From Dastarcus helophoroides (lineage: Eukaryota > Arthropoda > Insecta > Coleoptera > Bothrideridae): 64,000 nt of DNA. Shown piece by piece: positions 10,896-21,575 of this stretch (position 1 is the stretch's first letter; each line of letters starts with the position of its first letter). The DNA is taken from the NCBI GenBank assembly GCA_028583605.1, contig CM053329.1, positions 11,208,501-11,272,500 of the forward strand, given 5' to 3'. The notes under the pieces are model-generated. The model had not been told where the DNA came from, ran no database searches, and was given only the letters and a program-made list of their open reading frames with translations. The position numbers were made by a program, and so were the translations under genes.

Positions 10896-13400
10896 AGGAA
10901 AAAGTTGATATATCGAAAAAAAATGGACGTTTTTTGAAATCAAATTTTGCAAAAATTCTAAAATTTTGAAAAAATCAAATTTTTAAGAGCCGCAACAAAG
11001 GAAAAATATTTTGAGAAAAGTCAGGATTCTGGGAAGGTCAAAATTTCATAAAAAGTCGAAATTTTCAAAAAAAAAAGGTACCAATTTTCAATCAGAGAAA
11101 AACTTTCTAAAAAGACGAAATCTTCATAAAATTCCAAATTAGAAAAAAATGACAAGTAAAGTGACATGTAAGTTTTTGAGAAAAAAATTGACATTTTAAA
11201 GAATAGAATTTAAAAAAAAAACGTCGAAGCATTCAAATCAGAATATTGAAAAGTCTGAATTTATAAAAGTTGAAATTTTGTAAAAAAAATCGAAATTTTT
11301 CAAATGAGCCCCAATTATTTCAGTCAGTATTTGAAAAATAAAATTGAAATTTTCAAAAAAAGTTGATATATCAAAGAAACAATGAATATTTTTTGTAAAT
11401 CAGTATTTTGCAAAATATCTAAAATTTAGATAAAATCAAATTTTTAAAAGAGAGAGAAGTCAGAACTTTAGGAAAATCAAAATTTCGAAAAAAGTTGAAA
11501 TTTTCAAAAATAAGGTACCCATTTTCAATCAGAGAAAAACTTTTCAAAAAGTCGAAATCTTCATAAAACTCGAAATTAGAAAATAAATGACAAAAAAGAA
11601 TTTTTGAAGTTTTTGAGAAAAAAGTCTACATTTTAAAGAGTAGAATTTAAAAAAAAAACGTCGGAACGTTCAAGTCAGAATTTATAAAAGTCAAAAATTT
11701 GAAAAATCGACATTTTTCAAAAAAATCCCAAATATTCGGTCAGTATTTCAAAAAATATTCAAAATTTCCAGAAAAAGTTGATATATCGAAGAAACAATGG
11801 ATATTTTTTGTAAATCAAAATTTTGCAAAATATATAAAATTTAGAAAAAACCAAATTTTTAGAAAGCACTGATAGAATAAAAAAACATTTTGAAAAAAGT
11901 CAAAATTTTAGGAAAGCCAACATTCGAAAAAGGTCGAAATTTTCAAAAAAAAGGTCCCAATTTTCAATCAGAATTTTGAGAAAACTTTCTAAAAAGTCAA
12001 AATCTTTATAAAATACTAGATTAAAAAAAGTGACACAATCGTATTTTTGTAAATTTTTGAGAAAAAAGTCGACATTTTAATGAGTAGAATTTAAAAAAAA
12101 GGGCTGGAATTTACATATACAAAATCAACTAAAATTACACGAAAAAGTCAACTTTTTAAAAAATTCAAAATTCTGAAAATCGAAATTCACAAAAAATTTT
12201 AAAAAATAGCAAAAAAGTCTATAACTTTACAAAATTCAAATTTTTTACCAGAGATGAAAATTTCTAGATAAAGGCTGAAATAAAAAAAGACGAAAGTTCC
12301 AAGTCACCTATTGAAAAGTCTAAATTTACCGAAATCGAAATTTGAATAAATCAAAATTTCTAAACAAGTCCCAATTTTTAAAGAGCAATTTTTTTTGTCA
12401 ATATTTCCAAGAAAATTCGACATTCTTCGAAAAAGCTAAAATTTCCAAAAAATCAGACATTGGTAAAAAATAGTCAATAAGTCCTGATTTTCAGAAAAAA
12501 TCGAAATTAAAAAACAAATTTTCCGAAAAAGTCGAAATTCACTAAAAGTTGAAAGTTCGAGAAGAAGATTAAAATTGGAAAAAGTTGCAATTTACAAATA
12601 CAACAGAATTCGAAATACCGAAGCTTTCAAGAGGTATGGATTTCCAATTTTTAAAAAAGTTGGAAACCATTTTTCACAGAAGAATACTTCATCTTTGGAA
12701 TTGTACTTAAAATTTTGACAAATACTCGATATTTTCTTGAAATTACAAAAATCGGATTCTGAAAACAAATACAGAAATTCTCAAAATGGTCAAAATTCAA
12801 ACCGTGGAAATTTTTGACAAAACAGAAATTTTCAAAAGGAACAAATTTAAACATTGTTAAATACATCGAAATCTTTAATAATATATGTTTTCAAGAAAAA
12901 GTTTAAAATCTTCGAAAACTCGAAAATTTGGAAAAGGTCGAGATTTTTAATCAGTCCAAATTTTGAAAAAATTATCAAAATGTTCCAAAAATATCACAAA
13001 ATAACTTGATCTTTAGAATTTATAATTGAAACTCCGATATTTCCTTGAAATTAAAAAAATTGAATGAGACGAAATTTAGGAAAAAAACTTGAACTTTCGA
13101 GTTTACACTCGAAATTTAGAAAAAAAAAAGACAAAGTTTCTAGTTGTAGAGATAAACTTTAGAAAAATAATTACATTCGCCAACATCTCGAATTTAAAAA
13201 AAATTGAATACAAAGCTCTTTTCAAAATTTGAATTTTTTTCACTCGACATTAACTTTTAATCTTCACATTTATAAAGCAGTTCTGGAATTACAATTTTCT
13301 AAATTTCAAGCTCGAAAAACTCAAACCCGAAATTTTGAGAAGAAACATTTCAATTTTGGGAAAATTTTCGAAATTTGAATTTTAACAATAAATTTAAAAA
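10896..13400. repeat. A-rich degenerate satellite block 3
   Basis: Same repeat type as block 1. The landmark GTTGATATATC starts at 10,904, 11,362 and 11,777, giving tandem units of about 415-460 bp. The interval 11,765-12,480 is colinear with 220-890 near the left edge, for example GTCTATAACTTTACAAAATTC at 620 and 12,217. Towards 13,240-13,400 the phrases become T-rich. Confidence 0.8.
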
Positions 13401-13779
13401 AAAAAGTTGTCGTTTAGAGAAAACCTGGGTCTAGCACTTTTGAGGAACTCTTAAAATAATCTTTGTTTTTCTTTCGAAGTTATCGCTTTAACTTGTAATT
13501 TCGGCTCTTTAATCTTTATTTTACTTCCGACTATTTTCTAGAAGTGGAAAGTTTGTGAAAAAGAAAATGTTCTCGAGATGTTAAAAATAAATTCTAATAT
13601 GGAAAATTAGTTCAATATAAATATCTAATGATTATATCTCTAATTAAGCAAATGGAGCGCTATAGGAAGACACAAGCATAAGCAAAACGGGATTTTTTTT
13701 GCTTTTTCGACACTTTTTTCTCGTCTGAGTAAACACCAGAATTCCGAGGATTCTCGTTTCGAGAAATCTCAACCAAAAA
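13401..13779. other. Spacer without recognised feature
   Basis: AT-rich sequence between satellite and retrotransposon remnant. No coding or structural signal seen. Confidence 0.4.
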
Positions 13780-14702
13780 TTCAGTCATTTGGTGCTTAGG
13801 CTCCTAAATGATAGAACTCTTCAGGTCGATGCTAGTGGAAACTATCCTGAGACATTTACTATTAATCCATGGGGACCCCAGGGTTCTGTTCTGTCTCCCA
13901 CTCTATTTGTGTTACATACGAGAACAAACGATCTCTTAAATTTCTGCCACTACTTCAAACAGGCAAAGAAAGTAGCAGATGCAGATGATCCTGATCTCAA
14001 GGTCGCTCGGAAACCTTTTTTTTTTTTCATTAATCGATACCCAGTTTCCTAAATGACAGAACTCTTAAAGTTCATGATGATGGCATCTATTCTGAGACAT
14101 TTACATTTAATCCATGGGTGTCCCAAGAGTCTGTTCTGTCTCCCACTCAACATAAACGATCTCGTAAATTTCCAATAAAGTTTTATCAGTTGCTACTTCA
14201 AATAGGCAAGAGAAGTAGCAGATGCAGATGATCCTGATCTCGAGGTCGTTCGGGAATCTTTTTTTTTTCTTAATCGATACCCAGTTTCCTAAATGACAGA
14301 ACTCTTAAAGTCATTTAATCCATGGGTGTCCCAAGAATCTGTCTCCCACTGTCTCTCTCTCTCTTCAGGTCGGTGCTGATGGCAACTATTCTAAGACATT
14401 TACAATTAATCCACCCTGACACATTCATTTAATCCATGGGTGTCCCAAGAGTCTGTTCTGTCTCCCACTGTCTCTCTCTTCAGGTCGGTGCTGATGGCAA
14501 CTATTCTAAGACATTTACAATTAAACCATGGGTACCCCAGGGGTCTGTTCTGTCTTCTACTCTATTTCTGTTACCTATTAGTATGAATGATCTCTTAAGC
14601 TTCCAACAGAACTTTATCTATCATTATTTCAAACAGCCAAAGAAACAGCGAAAGCAGATGATCGTGATCTCAGGGTCGTTCGGCACCCTTTGTTTTCCCT
14701 AA
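13780..14702 (+). pseudogene. Stuttered fragment of a non-LTR reverse transcriptase
   Basis: The frame 13,789-14,052 reads RTLQVDASGNYPETFTINPW then GPQGSVLSPTLF, which is the RT motif-B region (GxPQGSxLSPxLF) of Jockey/I-like non-LTR retrotransposon polymerases. The frame at 14,436-14,702 repeats it with VPQGSVLSSTLFLLPI and MNDLL. The coding stretch is not continuous: the CCATGGG landmark of this motif occurs at 13,867, 14,112, 14,320, 14,434 and 14,526, so five partial copies of the same small RT segment lie side by side. The expected YADD catalytic motif is not recognisable. It is a decayed, rearranged remnant with no start, finger domain or endonuclease. Confidence 0.75.
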
Positions 14703-14821
14703 TCGAAAAAAAACTGGTTTGAAGAAAACTCAGGCAATAAAAATGACAAAATCATCTCTATGAGATCTAATTTATCTATCCTAGGAATAAATGTACGTAC
14801 AAGATCTTTCTGCAATGACAA

Positions 14822-15290
14822 TTGCCAAATTTGCTTCTTTTTCGAGCTAAGAAGTACCTCATATTTCATCAGCTACTCACTCTCTCTACAGCACAAATCA
14901 AACCAATCCTGAAGTCCTGTGTCTATCTCTGGGGCTCAGCTCCAAAACATATATCGATTCTTTTGGAGTCCATTCAAAGCTCAAGAAGAAACAATTCGTC
15001 TAACTTATGATAAACCTTTGATTGGTCCCTCCAGACACTACAGCACAGACGGATTATTGGCGAATTGTTTCTTCTCTACAAGTATTTTCGTGGAAGAGGT
15101 TCACAACAACTGACTCTTCTGATCTTACTAATTGTAAATTCAACGTCCTTAGAGCATAGTCGCAGATAACAAATTCTTGAGCAGTCCAATGTGACAGTGA
15201 AAACTCAGAACTAATATCTATGGAGAATGTTTTTTTACGTGTACTAGGGTAGATCACCTCGGGAGTTCGTTACCGAGCGAAATTTTGGTC
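14822..15290 (+). pseudogene. Non-LTR reverse transcriptase, C-terminal remnant
   Basis: Reads LLTLSTAQIKPILKSCVYLW then GSAPKHISILLESIQS, the segment after the RT core in Jockey-like elements (typically 'hvRPvLEYCshvWg.ap...LLdsIQrra'). Frameshifted traces of the remaining tail follow: LIGPSRHYSTDGLLANCF, then a GRGSQQLT-like phrase, then a 'lPrEfvPerynl'-like phrase near 15,260-15,290. Several frameshifts and stops make it inactive. Order and strand match the RT motif-B fragments upstream, so both probably derive from one insertion. Confidence 0.65.
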
Positions 15291-15780
15291 AAAAATTATA
15301 ACTTATGCGCATTTCCAACAACCGTTTATGGCCATCTACATTCATTGATGGAGTCTTGTATTTGGAGAATGATTGATTAATCTTTGTACTTAATAATTTG
15401 ACTCAAATGCCATCTAAAATCCATTATTTTAACTTAGTCGAAGCTCATGATTATTGTTTAACAATAAATGCAAAATCAATTCACTTCACAATAAAAAGTA
15501 ATTTATCAATCTGTTGTTTATATGCCGTTATACAACACATGTATAAATGGGTGGAATATATTCGATCTGATTAAAGCCCACGATTTATGATCTTTTTTAT
15601 TTTGATAGAAGCAACGTACAATGAATAAATTCGTTGTTATAATGGAAAGCAAAAAACGCATTTAAATTCAATGTTCGTATTATTTTAATGTAGGAAGTTT
15701 CGTCGGTTTTCCACTTGATCCATAGAAAAGGAAAAAAAATAATTAATTCAGCTTTAATCCAATAGAACGTTTTGCCACAT
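15291..15780. other. Spacer without recognised feature
   Basis: AT-rich, no repeat phrase of the satellite type, no coding frame recognised. Confidence 0.4.
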
Positions 15781-16200
15781 CACTATTTCTAACTAATATA
15801 AAAATGCTAAAGTGTGTTTGTCTCTTTACTTTCGACAATCCAATTACTAGACCAATTTCGAAATTTTATTATTTTTCAATTTTTATTTATCTCTAATAGA
15901 CAACTGACGTGCATCACTGATTTCAAAATAAGCGCCTTTTTATAAACTCAAATCTTTTCACTACAGTGAATTCGAGTTAAAATAAAAGCTAAGCAACGTA
16001 AACGCTCTACATTTTAGAGAAACTCCCAATATAATCGATTTAAGGGTTTTCGAGTTACTAACTGACAAACAGACAAACATTGTATGTCAGCAAATAACTC
16101 GAGAATGACCTAACCGATTTTTATGGGACTTTCGCCAAACTGTGCAGCATTGCCTTAAGTATAAGTTAGGCTACTTTTTCCAGTGGTGTCCCACGACTTT
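15781..16200 (+). repeat. Decayed dispersed repeats of the TTTGTCTGTC type
   Basis: Two phrases of the same general form occur: ATGCTAAAGTGTGTTTGTCT near 15,806 and CTGACAAACAGACAAACAT near 16,061, the second in reverse sense. The latter is followed by 'taaccgatttttatgggactttcgcc', a phrase commonly found in insect dispersed repeats. No coding capacity is left. Confidence 0.35.
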
Positions 16201-18058
16201 TATAAATGGAATGGCTGATTGTAAAAAATGACAGACGCATTTTTTTCAGACCGTTTTAAAAGAATTCAATTGTAACGCATTTAAAAATTAATACAGCGAA
16301 CGCTCTATATAAGCAACTCATTTGAACCAATTTGAATAAAAAAGTTTCTTACTGGGAAAAGTTGCTTATAGGGAAAAAAGGAGTATAAAAATACTTACTG
16401 CCTGGAAAATAATTTTACTTATTTGTTTTACTAACTAAACTGTGTAGAATAAATAAATTCAGTTTTACTTCGCAAAAGAAAACATTTTATTATTATTATC
16501 ATGTAAGCGTAGTTATTAATTATATTAAACAAAAATAAACAATCAAATTTTAATAAACCTTTGGTTTAGTACAGCACTAATTGCCAAAACCAACAAAAAA
16601 CAATTACATAAATTTGTTCATGTTAGCTTTTTGTCTTATTCTTTGTAACAAAAGAACCTCATTGCAGGGTAAGTCGTTTTCTTTTGCCCATTCTATCACC
16701 AAATTAAAAGAATTTATAACATCATTGATGTTTTTATTGGAGTCGTGCGACGTTTTTTCATTTTCTTCAACAGGAGTAGTGTCACTTTCTACTTCAGGAT
16801 TTTTTAAGGTTAAATGCATGATTTGCCTAGGTTGTCCCACTTACCCACTCTATAATCAGTACAGTACCTGCTAAATTACAATCATTAAATATCGAATTAT
16901 ACAATCTTGCCAAGGGACTATCATCTTCTGAAAAGTGATCAGAAGGAATGTAGTATTGAATTTCATCACTTGACTATTTTGTATAACTGACACGGGAATT
17001 TCATTCGATGCCTGCATTACTAAATAAACAACATCTTTCAAATTTATATTTTTCAGTGCTGAAACTATTCCATCTTCTGCACCTAAGACTGCAAGACATG
17101 CAAGTAGATGTTTGCGATAGCGTTGTTTTTGTGATTTTATCACATTTTGATCTAGTGGTTGCAATAATGGTGTGTTATTAGGGGGAAAAAACATAACTTT
17201 GAAATTCGGGTTACCAGTAAAATTATTCTCAGACCCATGGCAAGTTGCATTATCTACTAAGAGAAGGGCTTTTACGGGAAGGTTTTAGATTGCAAGTGTC
17301 AAGTTACTGAAGGTATGAATATATCATTATACCAGTCGCTAAAAAGTGTATAAGTTTGCCAAGCATTTTTGGATGATTTGTAATATACTGGCAAATCCAT
17401 ATTTTTGAAGCAACGAGAAGATTTCGATTTCCCTATCATCATCAAATCTTATTTATGCGTACCTATAGCGTTTACGCATGGCATAATTGTTACTCTTTCC
17501 TTCATTGTTTTTCTTCCAGCAGCGGATTTTTCAAAATTTGTATCTTTAGTTTTATTGGGCAAGCTTTTATAGACGAGACCAGTTTCGTCGCAATTATAGG
17601 GGAGAGTGGGTAGAAATGGGTCACAGGAGGAATGGGTTATTTTAATTTTAATTGTAGAATATTAATTTTAGGTATCGTTATTTGGCCTATGGATGGCGTT
17701 ATTGATAAGTAAACTGTCGCTTTAGTTGCAGCTGTCAAAATTTTGTGTTGAGGGTTATGAATAACTAGCGTTTTCTTGCTAATAAAAGTAAGTTTTTATA
17801 TTTTAATTATGAGTGTAAAAATTTCCTTAATCATATAACATTTCCAGAAATTGATTTATTCATATTAATAGTAGATTATAAAGTACTAATTAATACTTGA
17901 AATAGATCGATAAGTATTCTTACATTTAAGTAGAGTGATTTTATATATATAAGTGTACATGCAGGAGGAATGGGTTCCCACAAAGTAGGAGGTTTGGGTC
18001 ATGACCCATTCCTCCTACTTTCACTGCATCTAATATTTTATTTTAATACTTTATACAC

Positions 18059-19561
18059 ATGCCCAGAATTTGGATAAAAAAGACATAGCGTGTCAGAAAA
18101 ACTTCTGAGGAAGTCAAAGCAGCAGTAGAAGAAGTAAATCGTGGTTCGTCTATAAGGGAAGTAGCTAGAAACTACAATATATATTATTCTGCATTACAAA
18201 GACTCGTTTCACATTTTTAATCTCTGAGCAAAGGGAAAACATTCGAACATCGTCCAAATACAACAGTGAGACAAATTTTTACGCAAGAACAAGAAAACTT
18301 AATGGTAGAATATTTACAAGATGCTCAAAAATGCGTTATGGCCTTGCATCTACTGATGCCAGAAAATTAGCTTATAAATATGCGAAAGCCCTGAACATTG
18401 AAATTCCCAAAAAGTGGGGTGATGAAGAAAAGGCTGGACGTGAGTGGTTGTTTGGTTTTCTCAGAAGAAATCCTTGTTTAGTTTTGCGATCCACTAGTTC
18501 TAATAGGCACAATATTACCCAGTTTTTTGATAACGTGCAAAATGTATATAGCCGTTTTACATTTACTGTTGACGACATCTGGAACTGTGATGAAACGGGT
18601 TTAACAACGGTTCATAAACCTCAAAAGGTACTGGCAGAAAAGGGGTTAAAGCAAGTAGGCCAAATTACTTCTGGGGAGAGAGGCCAATTAGTGACTACGT
18701 GTTGTTTCATTAATGCTGCAGGGAATACAGCTCCGCCTGCTTATATTTTTCCTACACAAAGAAATGACAGAAGAAGATGACATCGGAGAATTTTGTTAAA
18801 GTTTTTGAACATTTTGTTCTACATGCAAGGTGTTCTAAAGAAAGACTTGCTGTTTTATTTTAAGACAATCATGAGAGCCATGTGTCTATTGAAGTTATTA
18901 CAGCCGCCAGAAATTCAGGTGTATATCTGACCAGTTTCCCCCCGCATATAAGTCAGTTGCAGTTTATGGACCATTCAAAAGTCGCTACAACCAATCTTCT
19001 GACAATTTTATGACATTTAATCAAGGAAAGCCCATTACAATTTACAACCTAGCTGATTTGTCTCAAAAAGCCTTTGTTCAGGCTTTCAGCAAATCTAATA
19101 TTGCCAAAGGCTTTGAACGAACTGGAATATGGCCCTTTCGTAGAGATATGTTTCCAAATGAGGACTTTTTAATGGCTGCAGTTACTGATCGTCCGTGTCC
19201 CCTGGAAAGCACAGGGTCTCAGGAAGTTCCTACAACTGCAGCAACTGATTTGTTAAGACCAAGCACCACCAATCCCTCAAGAAGTCAGGTAGATAATTTT
19301 AAACTGTTCTTCTAGGCAACAATAATTTAAGCCTTTTTGTATTTTCAGCTTTCTTCATAAGATATGGTCCCCTACCCCAAAGCAGCTTCAAGAAAAGATA
19401 AGAGATCAGAAAGGAAACCAGGACGAACCCGAATTTTAACTGATACTCCAGAAAAAAATGAAATAGAGGACCAGCGAAAAAAGAAAGTGAAATTACATTT
19501 AACAGATGCAGAAATGAAGAACTCTAATAAACCTAAAAATACACGTAAAAAAAGAATATAA
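18059..19561 (+). pseudogene. Pogo/jerky-like DDE transposase, broken
   Basis: From ATG 18,059 the frame resembles the psq HTH of pogo transposases (SIREVARNYNIYYSALQRLV) but has stops at codon 10 and at the end of this segment. The frame 18,331-18,780 covers the CENP-B-type DNA-binding region (ARKLAYKYAKALNIEIPKKW) and DDE start with D1 in IWNCDETGL (codon 18,589-18,591). About 30 codons appear missing near 18,777, after which MTSENFVKVFEHF and the D2 region DNHESH follow, with a stop just before the D2 codon (18,864). D3, normally in 'LQPLDVxVFGPFK', is absent: the DNA runs from QLQ straight into YGPFKSRYNQ in another frame. The tail 19,010-19,315 (GFERTGIWPFRRDMFP) is typical. A likely intron (19,287-19,349) leads to 19,364-19,561 (RTRILTDTPEKNEIE). 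Confidence 0.87.
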
Positions 19562-19652
19562 TATAAAGAATAAAGAATATTCCGATATTGACCTGAATAA
19601 ATTTAAAAGCATATGTTAAGAAAAATTATTACCCATTCCTCCTGCAGCATAG

Positions 19653-19682
19653 CCCATTCCTCCTGCATGCAGGAGGAATGGG
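19653..19682. repeat. 30-bp perfect palindrome of two iterons
   Basis: The 15-base arm CCCATTCCTCCTGCA is followed at once by its exact reverse complement. Each half contains the AGGAGGAATGGG box that recurs near both ends of the nested transposon. Likely a paired transposase-binding site. Confidence 0.85.
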
Positions 19683-20582
19683 TCAGTGGGTATAATTTAT
19701 CGTCTTTTTTTCTTGTCATTTATATACCAACAGTGGGATTTTAGTTTTTTTAAATATTAAAGTACACTTATACAGCTACGCGCTGACCGCAAAAAAACAG
19801 GTTGTACCCAGTTTTTTTAAATTTTGTGGCCTCCAAGAAAAAAATGACCCATTCCTACCCACCTTCCCCTATATTTGTTCAGGCAAAAAGCCATCTTCAG
19901 CAATATAATTTTTAAATTTATTTGTAAATGAATTAGCTAGCTCTACATTGCAAGACATTCTCTCTCCACAAACAGCACAAACAGACAAAATCCGTATACC
20001 GTGGCGTTCTTTAAATTTCGTTAACCATCCATTACTTGCTACAAATGTTTCAGGTCCATTATTTAATCTATTTACTTCAAATGCTTTTAATTTTATCATT
20101 TCATTTGAAACTAAATCGTTTAATTGTCGCCGCTCCAAGAACCAAGGTAATACTGTATCGTCGATTTCACTATATTTTATTGTCTTCATTCGCTTAATCT
20201 TACTCTGATTCACATACCTTTTGGATGCATATTCTTCTAAATTTTCTTTATTTTCTTTTACTCTACTTATTGCAACTTTATATTCGTTACAAATGTCCTT
20301 TGTTTTCTTACCATTTTCAATGTCCTTTAAAATGGATAGTTTATCTTCTAACGAAATTGAACGTGTTTTTTTTCTGATTCATATTTTATGGTTGAATTTG
20401 ACGCACAAAAATATTAATTAATTGATTAATTAGCAGAAACTAACAATACTGGCAGCACAAAACACAAACATATTCCAATAACAGAATTTTTTACAATTTG
20501 AGGTTGATGTTGTTGTGAACAGCTGATTTTACTCCTAAATTGGCCTAAACTAAACTCAAAATTTAGCTTTAAAAAAGTAAGT

Positions 20583-20682
20583 TGCTTATACAGAACAGTT
20601 GAACTAAAAAAAGTTGCTTGTATAGAGGTTGCTTATAAAGAATGTTGCTTATAGAGAGGTTGCTTATATAGAGCGTTCATTG
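20583..20682 (-). repeat. Subterminal iterons of the Tigger-like element
   Basis: GTTGCTTAT-type boxes occur five times within 100 bp (near 20,581, 20,613, 20,629, 20,644 and 20,659), the last one inside the inverted end. The other end of the element has the terminal copy and one more near 16,360. Such boxes are likely transposase-binding sites. Confidence 0.6.
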
Positions 20683-20684
20683 TA

Positions 20685-21282
20685 TTAACATTAGTATAGT
20701 AGATGTACCCTGGAAGGTGGGATAGTTTGTAGGATACGTTTTATCACGAAAAACTCTACCGATACTTTCAATTTGATATGTAACAGCGGGAAAGAGTAAA
20801 TAAACCTTCTTCATTTTCTATAAAAATAAATGATCTGATGGCGACCAGAGTGTCATCTAATAGGGCACAACTTTACCGTGACTGTGCGCGTAGGGATCTT
20901 CCAATATAATGTCACATAACGCGATAGGGCGCAACTCTGCTTCTTAGTATAAAGCCGGAGACTCGGTAAACCGCTAAATATACACGTGATCGAATCAATG
21001 ATTTTGAACAAAATATCATTCTGCAATCTGCATGGACTCTTTAACGCATATTAGCCGATTGTCTTAATTTTATTACGTTTACCCAAACATATTTTATAAA
21101 TGTATCTGAGATATAGAGCAGCATCTATCGCTATCTTACACCCTGATATCCGGCTCTTAAATAAAATCAAAGACAAATTAAAACATTAAAACAAAACAAA
21201 TCGATTGGTCAATTAAACAAATTTAAAAACTCTTTTTAATTTTGGGTAGTTTTCCCATTAAGTTGTAAAGGGAATTCATTTA
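20685..21282. other. Low-repeat interval, noncoding
   Basis: No gene recognised. A short imperfect repeat is visible: GTCATCTAATAGGGCACAAC near 20,850 and GTCACATAACGCGATAGGGC near 20,911. Confidence 0.4.
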
Positions 21283-21575
21283 ATTCCAGAGAGGTCAGAA
21301 GTCGCGTCCTGTGGAACATTCCCGATTCTAGCGCATCCACCATTTTTCAGTTTCATGTCAAATTTCTTCCCTCTCAAATTAACTTTTAAATTTCTTATTC
21401 ATCCATAATGAATTCAAGGCAACATCTAATTTTGCAGACGTTAGAAGTCGCGTCCTGCTGAACATTCTTCCGGCGCATCCACCATTGTCCCTGTTTCGTG
21501 CCAAATTCCTTAGAAACGCCCCTTCCATTAACATTTGAAAACTGAAATTCCTCATTCACTTATAATGAATCACCC
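21283..21575 (+). repeat. 146-bp tandem duplication with GCGCATCCACCAT motif
   Basis: Two adjacent diverged copies. GAAGTCGCGTCCTG starts at 21,298 and 21,444, and GCGCATCCACCAT at 21,331 and 21,473. Both copies also share a CATAATGAAT or TATAATGAAT box about 75-85 bp further on. The duplicated part is richer in CpG than its surroundings. No coding frame. The 13-mer recurs twice more at 57.8-57.9 kb. Confidence 0.75.

Larger units (their letters stand above)
17599..19869 (+). mobile_element. Pogo-like transposon nested in the Tigger element
   Basis: Inverted ends GGGGAGAGTGGGTAGAAATG (17,599) and, from 19,869 on the other strand, GGGGAAGGTGGGTAGGAATG, each flanked by TA (17,597-17,598; 19,870-19,871). 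It is 2,271 bp long. Deleting the element with one TA rejoins the host transposase in frame through its DETG motif, which confirms both the borders and a 2-bp TA duplication. It carries its own transposase pseudogene on the plus strand and many AGGAGGAATGGGT repeats near both ends. It is younger than the Tigger copy it split, but is itself inactive. Confidence 0.92.
16604..20382 (-). pseudogene. Tigger-like transposase (CENP-B HTH plus DDE), broken
   Basis: Reading leftwards from 20,382, the N-terminus has a psq/CENP-B-type helix-turn-helix (phrases LEDKLSILKDIENGKKTKDI and FLERRQLNDL...GWLTKFKERHGI). Next comes the DDE domain with its first aspartate in YNCDETGLVYK, interrupted by the inserted element. 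The conserved IGKSKSSRCFKN region follows, then the second aspartate in LLLVDNATCH (codon 17,252-17,254) and the third in PLLQPLDQNVI (codon 17,150-17,152), 33 residues apart as expected. The C-terminal tail (16,604-16,840, FNLVIEWAKENDL) is frameshifted. Lesions: an apparent one-base change in the A-run after the ATG, in-frame stops near 17,450 and 17,310, the 2.27-kb insertion, and the tail frameshift. It cannot make an active enzyme. Confidence 0.88.
16294..20682 (-). mobile_element. Tigger-like (pogo group) DNA transposon, disrupted
   Basis: Inverted ends match well: CAGCGAACGCTCTATATAAG at 16,294 and, on the other strand from 20,682, CAATGAACGCTCTATATAAG. Both are flanked by TA (16,292-16,293 and 20,683-20,684), the target duplication of the Tc1/mariner superfamily. 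Without the 2,271-bp inserted element and its duplicated TA, the transposon is about 2.1 kb, normal for Tigger-like elements. The end at 20.58-20.68 kb contains repeated GTTGCTTATANAGA-like boxes. It carries one transposase pseudogene on the minus strand. Confidence 0.9.
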
